DNA of 64,000 bases from positions 65,589 to 129,588 of the forward strand of contig NZ_HE978513.1 of NCBI RefSeq assembly GCF_000311725.1, given 5' to 3'. The notes beneath the pieces were generated by a model. It was not told the DNA's origin and made no database searches. It saw nothing but the letters and a program-made list of their open reading frames with translations. This document shows, piece after piece, positions 55,288-63,767 of the stretch. Positions within the stretch are counted from its first letter, which is position 1, and each line of letters starts with the position of its first letter. A program made the translations under genes and the position numbers. The stretch is from Robertmurraya massiliosenegalensis JC6 (GTDB taxonomy: Bacteria > Bacillota > Bacilli > Bacillales > Cytobacillaceae).

Positions 55288-55311
55288 TACAATAATTTTA
55301 ATAATATTGTA
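55288..55311. promoter_or_regulatory. Palindrome in the cassette promoter region
   Basis: TACAATA and TATTGTA arms, 10 bases apart, overlap a possible promoter (TTGTAA, 17 bases, TATTGT) of the 55370 operon; a possible TetR operator. Confidence 0.45.
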
Positions 55312-55369
55312 ACTATTCTGTCAACTGCGTATTGTAATCGTTTTCAAATTGTAAAGGAGGGGAAATTCA

Positions 55370-55627
55370 TTGGAAAATCATGCCCTTTCTGAGCTAAAAC
55401 TCTTAAATCAAATGATTCTAGGGATTTTTATTGCGGGGAATGTAGCATTTTATCTATCTTTAACGACCCATTCCTTTCCAGGTTTAAGTTATTTAGGGAT
55501 AGGAGTTGGCATTACCGTTATTCTTTCCTGCTGGCTTGGAAAGCGATGTTTTTTGTTTATTTTTGGATTAATGGCAACTACTGCTATATTCACGCTCGCT
55601 TATGAATGGGCGACCATTTTTCACTAA
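55370..55627 (+). CDS. Small membrane protein of the dehydrogenase cassette
   Basis: An 85-residue protein with three predicted helices (about residues 12-30, 33-53 and 60-80) and almost no soluble part. I do not recognise a family. It starts at TTG (55370), chosen because AAAGGAGGGG lies 7 bases upstream and no ATG is near. It is the first gene of a four-gene operon, 18 bases before the Tat-signal protein. It might be the membrane or electron-transfer partner of the dehydrogenase; that is inference only. Confidence 0.75.
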   Translation: MENHALSELKLLNQMILGIFIAGNVAFYLSLTTHSFPGLSYLGIGVGITVILSCWLGKRCFLFIFGLMATTAIFTLAYEWATIFH

Positions 55628-55645
55628 ACGAATAGGAGGGTCCAT

Positions 55646-56383
55646 ATGTCAGAAAAAGAAAATCAACAAATCCATAATCAATCCAGGCGAAACTTTCTAC
55701 GTAGTTCTGGTTTAACAGTTGGTGGTCTTATTTTAGGGGGTGCAATTGGCAGCATCTTTGGAATGAAACCTGGTTCAACACCTACTACCTCACAACCAAC
55801 TGACTCTCATCACATGACAACAAATCACAATGAAGCGATGCTTTTTTTTACCCGAAAAGAAGATTTCGAGACTCTTCAAGCAGCAACTGAAGTGATTTTT
55901 CCCGAGGACGAACATGGTCCCGGCGCCATTGGATTAGGTGCTCCTTACTATATCGATAAACAACTAGCATCACCATGGGGAAGGAATGCGGATGATTATA
56001 TGGCTAGACCATTTAAAGACGGGCAAACACCATTAACTCGTGGAGATATTATGATTCAAGGTGTGAGAAAGATAAACGAAGTAAGTCTTGCAAAACATGA
56101 TGCCTCATTCAATAAATTGAATGAAGAAGTGCAAATTGAAATTTTGCAAGAATTTGAAGGGGACAAAGTGGAAATGAAATTAATATCATCCGCTTCGTTC
56201 TTTGCCCTATTAAGACAATTAACACTTGAAGGTTGTTTTTGCGACCCTCTTTACGGTGGAAATAAAAATCTAGAAGGTTGGAAAATGAAAGAGTTCCCTG
56301 GAGCTTATATGTCTCACCTTGATGCAGCAGAATCAAAAGAATTTGTCAAAAAAGATCCGATGAGTCTAAGCCACCATATGTAA
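55646..56383 (+). CDS. Gluconate 2-dehydrogenase subunit 3-like protein with Tat signal
   Basis: A 245-residue protein. The twin-arginine motif SRRNFLR (residues 13-19) is followed by a hydrophobic helix, so it is exported folded by Tat. The mature domain (about 68-235, with ATEVIFPEDEHGPGAIGLGA) is the gluconate 2-dehydrogenase subunit 3 family. In such dehydrogenases the small subunit carries the Tat signal and takes the FAD subunit along. It lies 24 bases before the GMC subunit gene. AGGAGGG precedes the ATG. Confidence 0.9.
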   Translation: MSEKENQQIHNQSRRNFLRSSGLTVGGLILGGAIGSIFGMKPGSTPTTSQPTDSHHMTTNHNEAMLFFTRKEDFETLQAATEVIFPEDEHGPGAIGLGAPYYIDKQLASPWGRNADDYMARPFKDGQTPLTRGDIMIQGVRKINEVSLAKHDASFNKLNEEVQIEILQEFEGDKVEMKLISSASFFALLRQLTLEGCFCDPLYGGNKNLEGWKMKEFPGAYMSHLDAAESKEFVKKDPMSLSHHM

Positions 56384-56407
56384 CTTAATTAACAGGGGGA
56401 ATTTATC

Positions 56408-58153
56408 ATGGCAAAAAAGTTAAACAAAGTAGACGTAGTAACCGTTGGAGTTGGTTGGATGGGTGGAATTGTCGCTGCTGAACTAACCAAGGCAGGGTTT
56501 AATGTCGTCGGATTGGAAAAAGGTTCCGAACGGACGAGAGAAGATTATTTGCATACTCACGATGAATTAAGATATACCATAAGAGGAGAAATGGAAAGCA
56601 AGTTAACAAAGGAGACATATACTTTTCGAAGAAATTTGGGTGAAGAAGCCATTCCTGTACGTGATAAGGCGACCATTAGAATGGGTACGGGAACAGGCGG
56701 AGGCGGAAGTCACTGGGGTGCGCAGACACATCGCTATTATCCCTATGATTTTGAAATCCGTTCCAAAACGGTCGAGCGATATGGGGAAGATAAAATCCCT
56801 AAAAACATGTCTCTTCAAGATTGGGGAATCACGTACGAGGAACTTGAACCCTATTACGATAAGTTTGAAAAAATGGCAGGAGTTTCAGGTGAACCTGATC
56901 CGAATTATCCGGAACGTTCAAGTGACTATCCTAATCCCCCATTGGTCAAAACAGAAGCAATGCGAATGTTTCACGAAACCACCAGCAAACTTGGATATAA
57001 ACCATTTGTCACGCCATCTGGTACGGTCTCACAATCATATACAAATCCTGATGGGGAAAAGTTAAATCCATGTCAGTATTGCGCTTTTTGTGTTTATAAT
57101 GGGTGTGAATACGGAGCAAAAGCAGACCCCGTGATTACCGTGATTCCAACTGCTCAGAAAACAGGGAAATTTGAATTACGTAACCATGCTCGTGTTATTC
57201 GCGTGTTATACGATGGAAAAAAAGCAACCGGGGTTATTTATGTTGATACTCAAACAGGCGAAGAGTTTGAACAACCTGCCGATCTTGTCGTGTTAACGAG
57301 TTTTGTTTTCAATAATGTTCGTTTGTTGCTGTTATCACAAATCGGAGTACCTTATAATCCAGAAACGGGCGAAGGGGTTATCGGAAGAAACTTCACCGAT
57401 CACCATGTTTCAGGTGCAGTCGGCGCATTTTTCAAAGATAAAAAATTCAATAGTTATGTATCCACAGGTTGTTTAGGGGAAACCATTACAGATTTTACGG
57501 GGGATATTTTCGACCATTCTGCTCTTGATTTCCTACACGGTGGTCAGATTGAAATGAGGATGTCTATTTATGGGAACTCTCCAATTATGACTAGTAACAC
57601 ACCAATGGGGACACCTTCATGGGGACGAGAATATAAGAAACAATCACTCTATTACCACAATCGCTCCTTAACTGTATCAGTTCAAAAAGCGACCTTACCT
57701 TATAAAGACTATTACCTTGACCTTGATCCTACATATAAAGATGACCTTGGAGACCCACTTATTCGCCTGACATGGGATGTATCTGAAAATGACAAAAACC
57801 TTTTAACGTATGTTCTTGGCAAGTGTAAAGAAATTGCTGAAGAAATGGGCGCTGATATCATAGATGAATATCCGATTACAGAACATTTTTCAGGTGTTTC
57901 TTCTTTCGAACACAATGCAGGTGGAGCAATTATGGGAGCTGATCCTAAAACAAGTGCTGTCAATAAATATCTTCAAATGTGGGATTGCGAAAATTTATTT
58001 GTTTGTGGTTCTAGTGCCTTTCCTCATTTTGGAGTTTCGAACCCCACAACCACAGCAGCGGCTCTGACTTATCACGCAACGGAAGGCATGATTAAATATT
58101 TACAAGAAGGCGGACTATTAGTGCAAGCGAATAATCAAAAGCAATTTACTTAA
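56408..58153 (+). CDS. GMC-family FAD dehydrogenase large subunit
   Basis: A 581-residue GMC oxidoreductase. FAD is bound by the N-terminal Rossmann motif VGVGWMGG (about residues 12-19) and E37-type acid; the active-site His is H540 with N545 (FPHFGVSN). A Cys group C222-x2-C225-x2-C228-x4-C233 may bind a small Fe-S cluster, as in membrane glucose and fructose dehydrogenases. It has no signal of its own and probably leaves the cell with the Tat-signal subunit. Substrate unknown; gluconate or another sugar/alcohol is plausible. No cytochrome c subunit gene is present. Confidence 0.92.
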   Translation: MAKKLNKVDVVTVGVGWMGGIVAAELTKAGFNVVGLEKGSERTREDYLHTHDELRYTIRGEMESKLTKETYTFRRNLGEEAIPVRDKATIRMGTGTGGGGSHWGAQTHRYYPYDFEIRSKTVERYGEDKIPKNMSLQDWGITYEELEPYYDKFEKMAGVSGEPDPNYPERSSDYPNPPLVKTEAMRMFHETTSKLGYKPFVTPSGTVSQSYTNPDGEKLNPCQYCAFCVYNGCEYGAKADPVITVIPTAQKTGKFELRNHARVIRVLYDGKKATGVIYVDTQTGEEFEQPADLVVLTSFVFNNVRLLLLSQIGVPYNPETGEGVIGRNFTDHHVSGAVGAFFKDKKFNSYVSTGCLGETITDFTGDIFDHSALDFLHGGQIEMRMSIYGNSPIMTSNTPMGTPSWGREYKKQSLYYHNRSLTVSVQKATLPYKDYYLDLDPTYKDDLGDPLIRLTWDVSENDKNLLTYVLGKCKEIAEEMGADIIDEYPITEHFSGVSSFEHNAGGAIMGADPKTSAVNKYLQMWDCENLFVCGSSAFPHFGVSNPTTTAAALTYHATEGMIKYLQEGGLLVQANNQKQFT

Positions 58154-58177
58154 TTAACTATCATTTGAGGTGAAAGA

Positions 58178-58375
58178 ATGCTATCAAATATTGGAGTACC
58201 AGGTTTAATTCTCATTTTAATCCTCGCCTTAATTATTTTTGGTCCAAAAAAATTGCCCGAAATAGGCAGAGCATTTGGGCAGACATTACGGGAATTTAAA
58301 AAATCTACTCGTTCCCTCTTAGACGATGAGCCAGCTAAATCAGAAAAGGACTCGTCACAGATTGATAAAGTTTGA
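58178..58375 (+). CDS. tatA: TatA-family twin-arginine translocase subunit
   Basis: A 65-residue TatA: one short N-terminal helix (about residues 4-20), the [14 protein letters not shown] hinge and an amphipathic helix (about 24-45), then a charged tail. It is the last gene of the dehydrogenase operon, 24 bases after the GMC gene, so it is dedicated to exporting that enzyme. No TatC is in the window; it must use a TatC from elsewhere. GAGGTG precedes the ATG. Confidence 0.94.
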   Translation: MLSNIGVPGLILILILALIIFGPKKLPEIGRAFGQTLREFKKSTRSLLDDEPAKSEKDSSQIDKV

Positions 58376-58398
58376 AAGCCGCTACTATAAATTTTATA

Positions 58399-58434
58399 GG
58401 CGCTATAGACTTCATTGTCTTTAGCGCCTTTTTG
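58399..58434 (+). terminator. Terminator of the dehydrogenase operon
   Basis: GGCGCTATAGAC and GTCTTTAGCGCC arms (one mispair), then five T. Confidence 0.93.
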
Positions 58435-58446
58435 TTCATTCATCTA

Positions 58447-58773
58447 TTAACCAAGCTTATTTAAGAAACTCATTCTCGGGTTCAAAAATTCATTCGGGCT
58501 CTTTAACTGAAAGCTATTTGAAAGTGGAGAAAAATCAATTTTAAGATTTTCGTTTAAAAATACTTCTTTTGATTTTTCCACATAGATCGAACCGATGGAT
58601 GTTTCGATTTCACGATCATCCTCATCAATTTCGTCAACTAACCAAAGTGCTGTCACACCACTAACAACACAACCGCAGCCTTCTGTATCATATTTCAGCT
58701 TTAGGAAGCCTTCTTGCTGTCCCTTCTTCTCTTCAATCTTCTTTGCTGCTATATCTGTAATGGTAATTTCCAT
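58447..58773 (-). CDS. yqkB: YqkB, HesB/IscA-like protein
   Basis: A 108-residue protein of the iron-sulfur cluster biosynthesis (HesB-like) fold. It keeps a Cys pair in TEGCGCVVSG (about residues 31-37) but lacks the C-terminal CGC motif of A-type Fe-S carriers, so cluster binding is doubtful. The function is unknown. GGAGGGG precedes the ATG. It matches YqkB, next to yqkC and yqkD in B. subtilis; the cassette at 54.6-58.4 kb has come between. Confidence 0.87.
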   Translation of the reverse strand: MEITITDIAAKKIEEKKGQQEGFLKLKYDTEGCGCVVSGVTALWLVDEIDEDDREIETSIGSIYVEKSKEVFLNENLKIDFSPLSNSFQLKSPNEFLNPRMSFLNKLG

Positions 58774-59006
58774 TCTGTCATCCCCTCCACTGCTGATATT
58801 GTAGCATAACTCTCCTCTTCTTCCACCATATACGTTCTCAAAGCTTTAGAAGAGGTAACATTCTAAATTCTAGTAGACACCAACTTTCCCTGGAGAAACA
58901 TTTTTTCTCTATACCTATTAATATAGGATGCACCAATAAGATTGCTGTAGACCCACCCATGAACTAATTGCTATTCTAGTTTTATTAAGTATTGAGAGGT
59001 TACAAA

Positions 59007-59876
59007 ATGGATACTGAAAAATATCATAATCTTAAGTTAGGCGAACGAGGAGCAATGATGAGCATTATTGCTTATCTTGTTCTGTCCATCATCAAATTAA
59101 TGGTTGGCCATATGAGTGATTCTGCTGCTTTAAAAGCAGACGGCCTAAATAATACAACCGATATCATCGCCTCTATTGCTGTTCTCATTGGACTTAAACT
59201 GGCACGAAAACCACCAGATAAGAACCATCGCTATGGCCATTGGAAAAGTGAAACCATCGCCTCCATGATCGCATCCTTTATTATGCTTGCCGTTGGGATT
59301 CAGGTATTAGTTGATGCTATCACCTCCTTGTTTGAAGGCGGGACACAATCACCTGACATTATCGCCGCCTATACAGGGATTTTTAGTGCCATAGCGATGT
59401 ATTTTGTTTATCGCTACAATAAAAAGTTAGCGACAAAAATTAATAGCAAAGCCGTGATGGCTGCCGCAAAGGATAATCTTTCTGATGCATGGGTCAGTAT
59501 TGGAACAGCTATTGGTATTTTTGGTTCTCAATTAAATATGCCATGGTTAGATGTATTAACCGCTTTCGTCGTTGGACTTTTAATTTGTAAAACAGCTTGG
59601 GATATTTTTAAGCAGGCTGCCCATGAACTTTCAGATGGTTTTGATGAAAAAAAGCTGCAGCTATATCAAGATGTCATTTCAAATATCTACGGAGTGAAAG
59701 GATTAAAAGAAATTAAAGGCAGAAATTACGGAAACAACGAAGTACTAGATGTCGTCATTTTTGTCAATTCAACATTAGATATTAAACAAGCTCATGATAT
59801 TGCCACCGCTATTGAAAACGTCCTAATTCACGACTACCATGTATATGAAGTGAATGTTCATGTAGAGCCTAATTGA
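59007..59876 (+). CDS. Cation diffusion facilitator, probably Mn(II) exporter
   Basis: A 289-residue transporter with six helices and a cytoplasmic C-terminal domain (about residues 205-289). The metal site shows DGLNNTTD in helix 2 (about residues 42-49) and DNLSD in helix 5 (about 152-156), the pattern of the Mn-type CDF group (MneP/MneS) rather than the HxxxD of zinc exporters. It expels divalent metal in exchange for protons. The ATG at 59007 follows GAGAGGT. Monocistronic with a terminator. The metal is inferred. Confidence 0.87.
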   Translation: MDTEKYHNLKLGERGAMMSIIAYLVLSIIKLMVGHMSDSAALKADGLNNTTDIIASIAVLIGLKLARKPPDKNHRYGHWKSETIASMIASFIMLAVGIQVLVDAITSLFEGGTQSPDIIAAYTGIFSAIAMYFVYRYNKKLATKINSKAVMAAAKDNLSDAWVSIGTAIGIFGSQLNMPWLDVLTAFVVGLLICKTAWDIFKQAAHELSDGFDEKKLQLYQDVISNIYGVKGLKEIKGRNYGNNEVLDVVIFVNSTLDIKQAHDIATAIENVLIHDYHVYEVNVHVEPN

Positions 59877-59881
59877 ATGTT

Positions 59882-59912
59882 AGAAGCACATGTCCTTTTG
59901 ATGTGTGCTTCT
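59882..59912 (+). terminator. Terminator of the CDF gene
   Basis: AGAAGCACAT and ATGTGTGCTTCT arms and a short T run. Confidence 0.85.
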
Positions 59913-59985
59913 TTATCATAATTTTTAACAGAAAAATCAGATTATTATGTTATAATTATAGTCGTGAAGGGAGTGACATACTCAA

Positions 59986-60435
59986 ATGAAAAATATCTTC
60001 AACCAATTGTATTCAGAGGAGATTTTAAATCGGATTGACAACTTAAACCCAAATTCAACACCTCAATGGGGGAAAATGAATGTGGCCCAAATGCTCGCAC
60101 ATTGCTCATCCTTTCAAGATATTGCGATGGGGAATTCTCTTCCTCCTAGAGGCTTATTAGGTATACTGGTGGGAAACTTTGCGAAGACTGTTTTTTATAA
60201 TGACAAGCCCTTCACCAAAAATATGTCTACCATTCCAACTATTTTGATTGACGATGACAAAGAGTTTGAAACAGAAAAGGAAAGACTCAAGCAAAAAATT
60301 ATCGCTTTCCAACTGAATGGTCCAGAGAACTGCACGACTCATCCCCACCCTTTTTTCGGAAAACTTACCCCTGAACAATGGGGAAAAGGCATTTACAAAC
60401 ATCTTGATCATCACTTGAAACAGTTCGGTGCTTAG
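59986..60435 (+). CDS. DUF1569 (DinB-like) protein
   Basis: A 149-residue protein with a four-helix DinB-like fold. The His positions of the metal site appear in MLAHCSSFQ (about residue 38), THPHPFFG (about 117-119) and KHLDHHLKQF (about 139-147). DUF1569 members are of unknown function, often linked to stress or damage. GAAGGGAG lies before the ATG. It is a single gene upstream of the SOS-controlled polymerase, separated by 218 bases. Confidence 0.85.
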   Translation: MKNIFNQLYSEEILNRIDNLNPNSTPQWGKMNVAQMLAHCSSFQDIAMGNSLPPRGLLGILVGNFAKTVFYNDKPFTKNMSTIPTILIDDDKEFETEKERLKQKIIAFQLNGPENCTTHPHPFFGKLTPEQWGKGIYKHLDHHLKQFGA

Positions 60436-60587
60436 CTACTTACCCTCACTCGTAACATCTAAGAAATTAAGCTTCATCACTTCAGAAAGATCACCTTTTT
60501 TTCTTAAGGATTTTTTTAATCATTTCCCCTTTTATAATGGTCTTCCTTAAAGGATTTTTTCATTAACCATTTTTTTCTAGTGATAAA

Positions 60588-60628
60588 CGAACATACTTTC
60601 GTATATAATAATTACGAAAGTATGTTCG
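60588..60628. promoter_or_regulatory. Double LexA (SOS) operator of yqjW-yqjX
   Basis: CGAACATACTTTCG (60588-60601) and CGAAAGTATGTTCG (60615-60628) each match the Gram-positive SOS box CGAACnnnnGTTCG at all but one position. Together with the flanking TA they form perfect 16-bp inverted arms around TATAATAAT, the likely -10 region. A T run follows, so the hairpin could also terminate weakly. Confidence 0.85.
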
Positions 60629-60653
60629 TTTTTTAGAAAGGAAGAGAACCTTA

Positions 60654-61883
60654 ATGAAGGATAAAGTGATTTTTCTTGCAGATATTCAATCGTTTTATGC
60701 TTCTGTTGAAAAAGTTAGAAATCCTGATTATGAGAATCAACCGCTAGTAGTAGCTGGTGATCCAGAAAGAAGATCAGGAATCATCCTCGCTGCGTGTCCT
60801 ATTGCAAAGAAATTTGGGATTAAAACGGCGGAGTTATTATGGCAAGCACAAATGAAATGTCCCAATTTAGTTGTTGTAAAACCCCATATGCAAGATTATA
60901 TAAATGTCTCAATCGCTATTAGTAAGATTCTTGAGCAATTTACCGACTTAGTCGAACCCTTTTCAATTGACGAGCAGTTTTTAGACGTTTCTGGAAGTCT
61001 AAGTATCTTAGGAGATGAATATGAAATTGCTCGTCAACTCCAGCAGCAGATTCTCAATGATATCGGGGTATATGCGAGAATCGGCATCGGCAAAAATAAA
61101 ATTCTTGCTAAAATGGCCTGCGATAACTTTGCAAAGAATAATGAGAATGGCATATTTAAGCTCAATGACACCAATATGGAGAAGCTTTGGAAATTGCCGA
61201 TTGGAAAAATGTTCGGAGTCGGAAAAAGAATGGCGATAAATTTACAAGGCATGGGAATTTTTACGATTGGACAGTTAGCCACGTTTCCTGTTGATATCCT
61301 TAAAAAACGCTGGGGGATTAACGGAGAAGTCCTTTGGCAAACAGCAAACGGAATTGACCACTCCCCTGTTTCCGTCAAAACACATGACCAACAAAAAGCA
61401 GTTGGTCATCATATGACATTACCAAGAGATTATACTGAGCTCGAAGAAATTAAAATTGTATTATTGGAGCTTTGTACCGAAGTAGCTAGAAGATGTAGAA
61501 ATAAGGGCTATATGGGAATCACCGTAACTTGCGGAGTTAGAGGCGCTGATTTTGATGCCCCCACTGGCTTCCATAGACAGATAACATTGCCCATCCCCAC
61601 TAATTTTGATATGGATATTTTTAAAGCTGCCTATGAATTGTTTTTAAGGCATTGGGATCGACAGCCCGTAAGAAGCCTCGGCGTTTCATTAACCAATTTG
61701 CAGACATCTGACTGCTATCAAATCGATTTATTCGATAACTATTTGGACAGAGAACAATTAAATCATGCTTTAGATACAATATGGGAGAAATATGGACGAA
61801 CAGCGATTTTCCGCGCCTCTTCCCTAACGCAAGCAGGGCAAGCCTCTGAGCGGGCCAGAAAAATAGGTGGCCACTATAAATAA
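60654..61883 (+). CDS. yqjW: Y-family DNA polymerase (PolY2/UvrX type)
   Basis: A 409-residue translesion polymerase. The catalytic acids are in LADIQSFYASVE (Asp 8) and SIDEQFLDVSG (Asp-Glu, about residues 103-104); helix-hairpin-helix and little-finger domains follow. It copies damaged DNA at low fidelity. The SOS operator upstream and the YolD-like gene downstream match B. subtilis yqjW-yqjX. UvrX is a close relative; the chromosomal context favours YqjW. GGAAGAG precedes the ATG. Confidence 0.93.
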   Translation: MKDKVIFLADIQSFYASVEKVRNPDYENQPLVVAGDPERRSGIILAACPIAKKFGIKTAELLWQAQMKCPNLVVVKPHMQDYINVSIAISKILEQFTDLVEPFSIDEQFLDVSGSLSILGDEYEIARQLQQQILNDIGVYARIGIGKNKILAKMACDNFAKNNENGIFKLNDTNMEKLWKLPIGKMFGVGKRMAINLQGMGIFTIGQLATFPVDILKKRWGINGEVLWQTANGIDHSPVSVKTHDQQKAVGHHMTLPRDYTELEEIKIVLLELCTEVARRCRNKGYMGITVTCGVRGADFDAPTGFHRQITLPIPTNFDMDIFKAAYELFLRHWDRQPVRSLGVSLTNLQTSDCYQIDLFDNYLDREQLNHALDTIWEKYGRTAIFRASSLTQAGQASERARKIGGHYK

Positions 61884-61896
61884 GGATGTGAAGAAA

Positions 61897-62241
61897 ATGA
61901 AAGTAAATAAATTAAGCAAGGGCTATAATTTACGATGGGAATCGAGTCGAATGATGCTACCTGAACATCGAGAACAATTATTAGAGGAAAAACGAAAACA
62001 ACAAGAGTTTATCCTGCCTTTGCTAGAACCTGATCAGCTTGAAGAAATGAATCATGTCATCGTTAGATCCATTGAACAAACACGAGCAGTTACGATTACC
62101 TATGCGGAGAAATATGGACCTACAACATTCTGGGGATGGATTCAAAAAGTAGATACCATGGAAGGATACTTAAAAGTTGTAAATGATGAGGACATTTTAA
62201 ACCTCCCCTTTAAAAAAATATTAGCAGTGGAAATCAGCTAA
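61897..62241 (+). CDS. yqjX: YolD-like protein (YqjX)
   Basis: A 114-residue YolD-family protein. A basic helical N-terminus (about residues 1-45: LRWESSRMMLPEHREQL) precedes a beta-rich C-terminal domain (about 60-114: FWGWIQKVD ... LPFKKILAVEI). YolD proteins are co-expressed with Y-family polymerases of the UvrX/YqjW type and are thought to regulate them. Starts 13 bases after yqjW with AAGGATG overlapping its stop, under the same SOS operator. Confidence 0.92.
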   Translation: MKVNKLSKGYNLRWESSRMMLPEHREQLLEEKRKQQEFILPLLEPDQLEEMNHVIVRSIEQTRAVTITYAEKYGPTTFWGWIQKVDTMEGYLKVVNDEDILNLPFKKILAVEIS

Positions 62242-62251
62242 CCATTGTGTT

Positions 62252-62290
62252 GAGAAGACACCTACTCTAATCGGTGTCTTCTTATTTTTT
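62252..62290. terminator. Two-way terminator between yqjX and yqjQ
   Basis: AGAAGACACC and GGTGTCTTCT arms and a T run; the converging yqjQ stop lies in the T tract. Confidence 0.9.
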
Positions 62291-63073
62291 ATTCAACACT
62301 CCCCCGAATAGTTTATCCGCCACACTAGGAAAGAGATGATACAAAACGCTTCCCATATTCATCCATCTAGGCAAATTCAATTCCCTCTTAGGACGAATCA
62401 TAAGCTGAACGATTTTTTCGGCGACATAATCAGATGAGAGCATGAACTTCTTCACATTATCGACATACCCCCCTGATTTATCAGCAATCGTAAAAAAGTT
62501 CGTTTCAATCGGACCTGGATTAACGGCAGACACGGAGATGTTGGTTTTTGATAACTCCATTCGCAAGCTATTCGTGAACCCAAGAACGGCATGCTTCGTG
62601 GCGGCATACCCACTCGATTTGGGAGTAGCAAGCTTTCCTGCTTGTGAAGCGACATTGATGATATGCCCGCTGTTTTTCGCAAGCATGGAAGGAAGAACCT
62701 CCTGTGTGCAAGCAATCAGTCCCAACACATTGACATGAAACATCTGTTCAATATCCTCAAAGCTAGCTTCATGAAAAGAATCAAAAACACCGAAGCCTGC
62801 ATTATTTAAAAGAATATCGATCTGACCCACTTCTCGAAGAATTCTTTGAAACACAACTTTCACCTGTTCATAATTACTGACGTCTAACTGATAATAGACA
62901 GCATCAACAGCTGATTTTTGATTTATCTTCTCACAAATATCTGCTAATTTTTCTGTAGATCGAGCGAGAAGGATCGGTCTCGCACCCATTTCCGCAGCTA
63001 AAAGAGCCACTTTTTCACCAATGCCTGAAGAAGCACCAGTAATCACGATGTTTTTATTAAATAAGTTTCCCAT
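62282..63073 (-). CDS. yqjQ: Short-chain dehydrogenase YqjQ
   Basis: A 263-residue classical SDR. The cofactor motif TGASSGIGE (about residues 12-20), NNAGFG (about 90), the catalytic Ser in INVASQAGK and YAATKHA (YxxxK, about 155-159) are all present. The substrate is unknown. GAGGTGG precedes the ATG. It matches YqjQ by size and by nearness to yqjW-yqjX. Confidence 0.9.
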   Translation of the reverse strand: MGNLFNKNIVITGASSGIGEKVALLAAEMGARPILLARSTEKLADICEKINQKSAVDAVYYQLDVSNYEQVKVVFQRILREVGQIDILLNNAGFGVFDSFHEASFEDIEQMFHVNVLGLIACTQEVLPSMLAKNSGHIINVASQAGKLATPKSSGYAATKHAVLGFTNSLRMELSKTNISVSAVNPGPIETNFFTIADKSGGYVDNVKKFMLSSDYVAEKIVQLMIRPKRELNLPRWMNMGSVLYHLFPSVADKLFGGVLNKK

Positions 63074-63325
63074 TTAACCACCTCAAAAAATATACTCAAA
63101 TAGAAGTTTGGACGGCTTGGAGCTAAAGATAAAATTATAGCAAATCTTTGTTCATTCAAAGTCCGATAATTCTTAGAGCCCTTAGTATAGCATAAAATAA
63201 AATCATGTTTCGAATAATCCCCAAACACCCTATACTTTCATTTCTCCTCTTGTTTCAATTTTCAAAAATAAATATTACTAGATTTATTTTTGATATTATA
63301 CTGTAATTAACATGTAATGGAAATT

Positions 63326-63704
63326 ATGGAAACAAAGAGGGCTTTTCAAAAAAAAATTACTATCATCTGCGCTTACATCAAGTCTGTTGTTTGGGCTAGG
63401 GTTTGGTATTTTAGGTTCTCCATCTGAGCCTTAATCTGCAACGACAAAAATGAAAAGAAAGAACTAGTAGTTGGGTAACAAATTCATCGTATAAAATGAG
63501 TGGCACCAGTGCGCTATATAATATCAACGAAGCTATTTAGGCGGTTGGTAGTACATCATTTAGCGAGATTGGCTCAAACATGCAGGGGAAGTAAGGGCTT
63601 CTAAGACAGCCGAATCTACGACTTCTTCCCGTGTAGCTGCTTCTGCTAAAATAGCAACAGATAATCCAAATTCCAGCTGGGGTTCATATACTTCTTTGAT
63701 GTAA
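63326..63704 (+). pseudogene. Decayed gene of a small secreted protein
   Basis: Codons from about 63348 spell a signal-peptide-like segment (KKLLSSALTSSLLFGLGFGI), but the frame breaks in a run of nine A just before it and then meets stops at PSEP-stop, after MKRKN and later. Later frames give secreted-protein-like fragments (NSSYKMSGTSALYNINEAI, AVGSTSFSEIGSNMQGK, then ASKTAESTTSSRVAASAKI). It looks like a small exported or surface protein gene broken by one slip and several stop codons. The parent family is not recognised. Confidence 0.5.
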
Positions 63705-63767
63705 AGAAAAGTATGATTGTTGATAGTTGTTTATTCTCTACCAAAACAACATAGGAAGAACTTAGAA

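Noticed and set aside
60588..60640. SOS palindrome read as a terminator of the DUF1569 gene
   Set aside because: It has a T run after it, but it lies 150 bases beyond that gene, contains two LexA boxes and the likely -10 of yqjW, so an operator explains it better.
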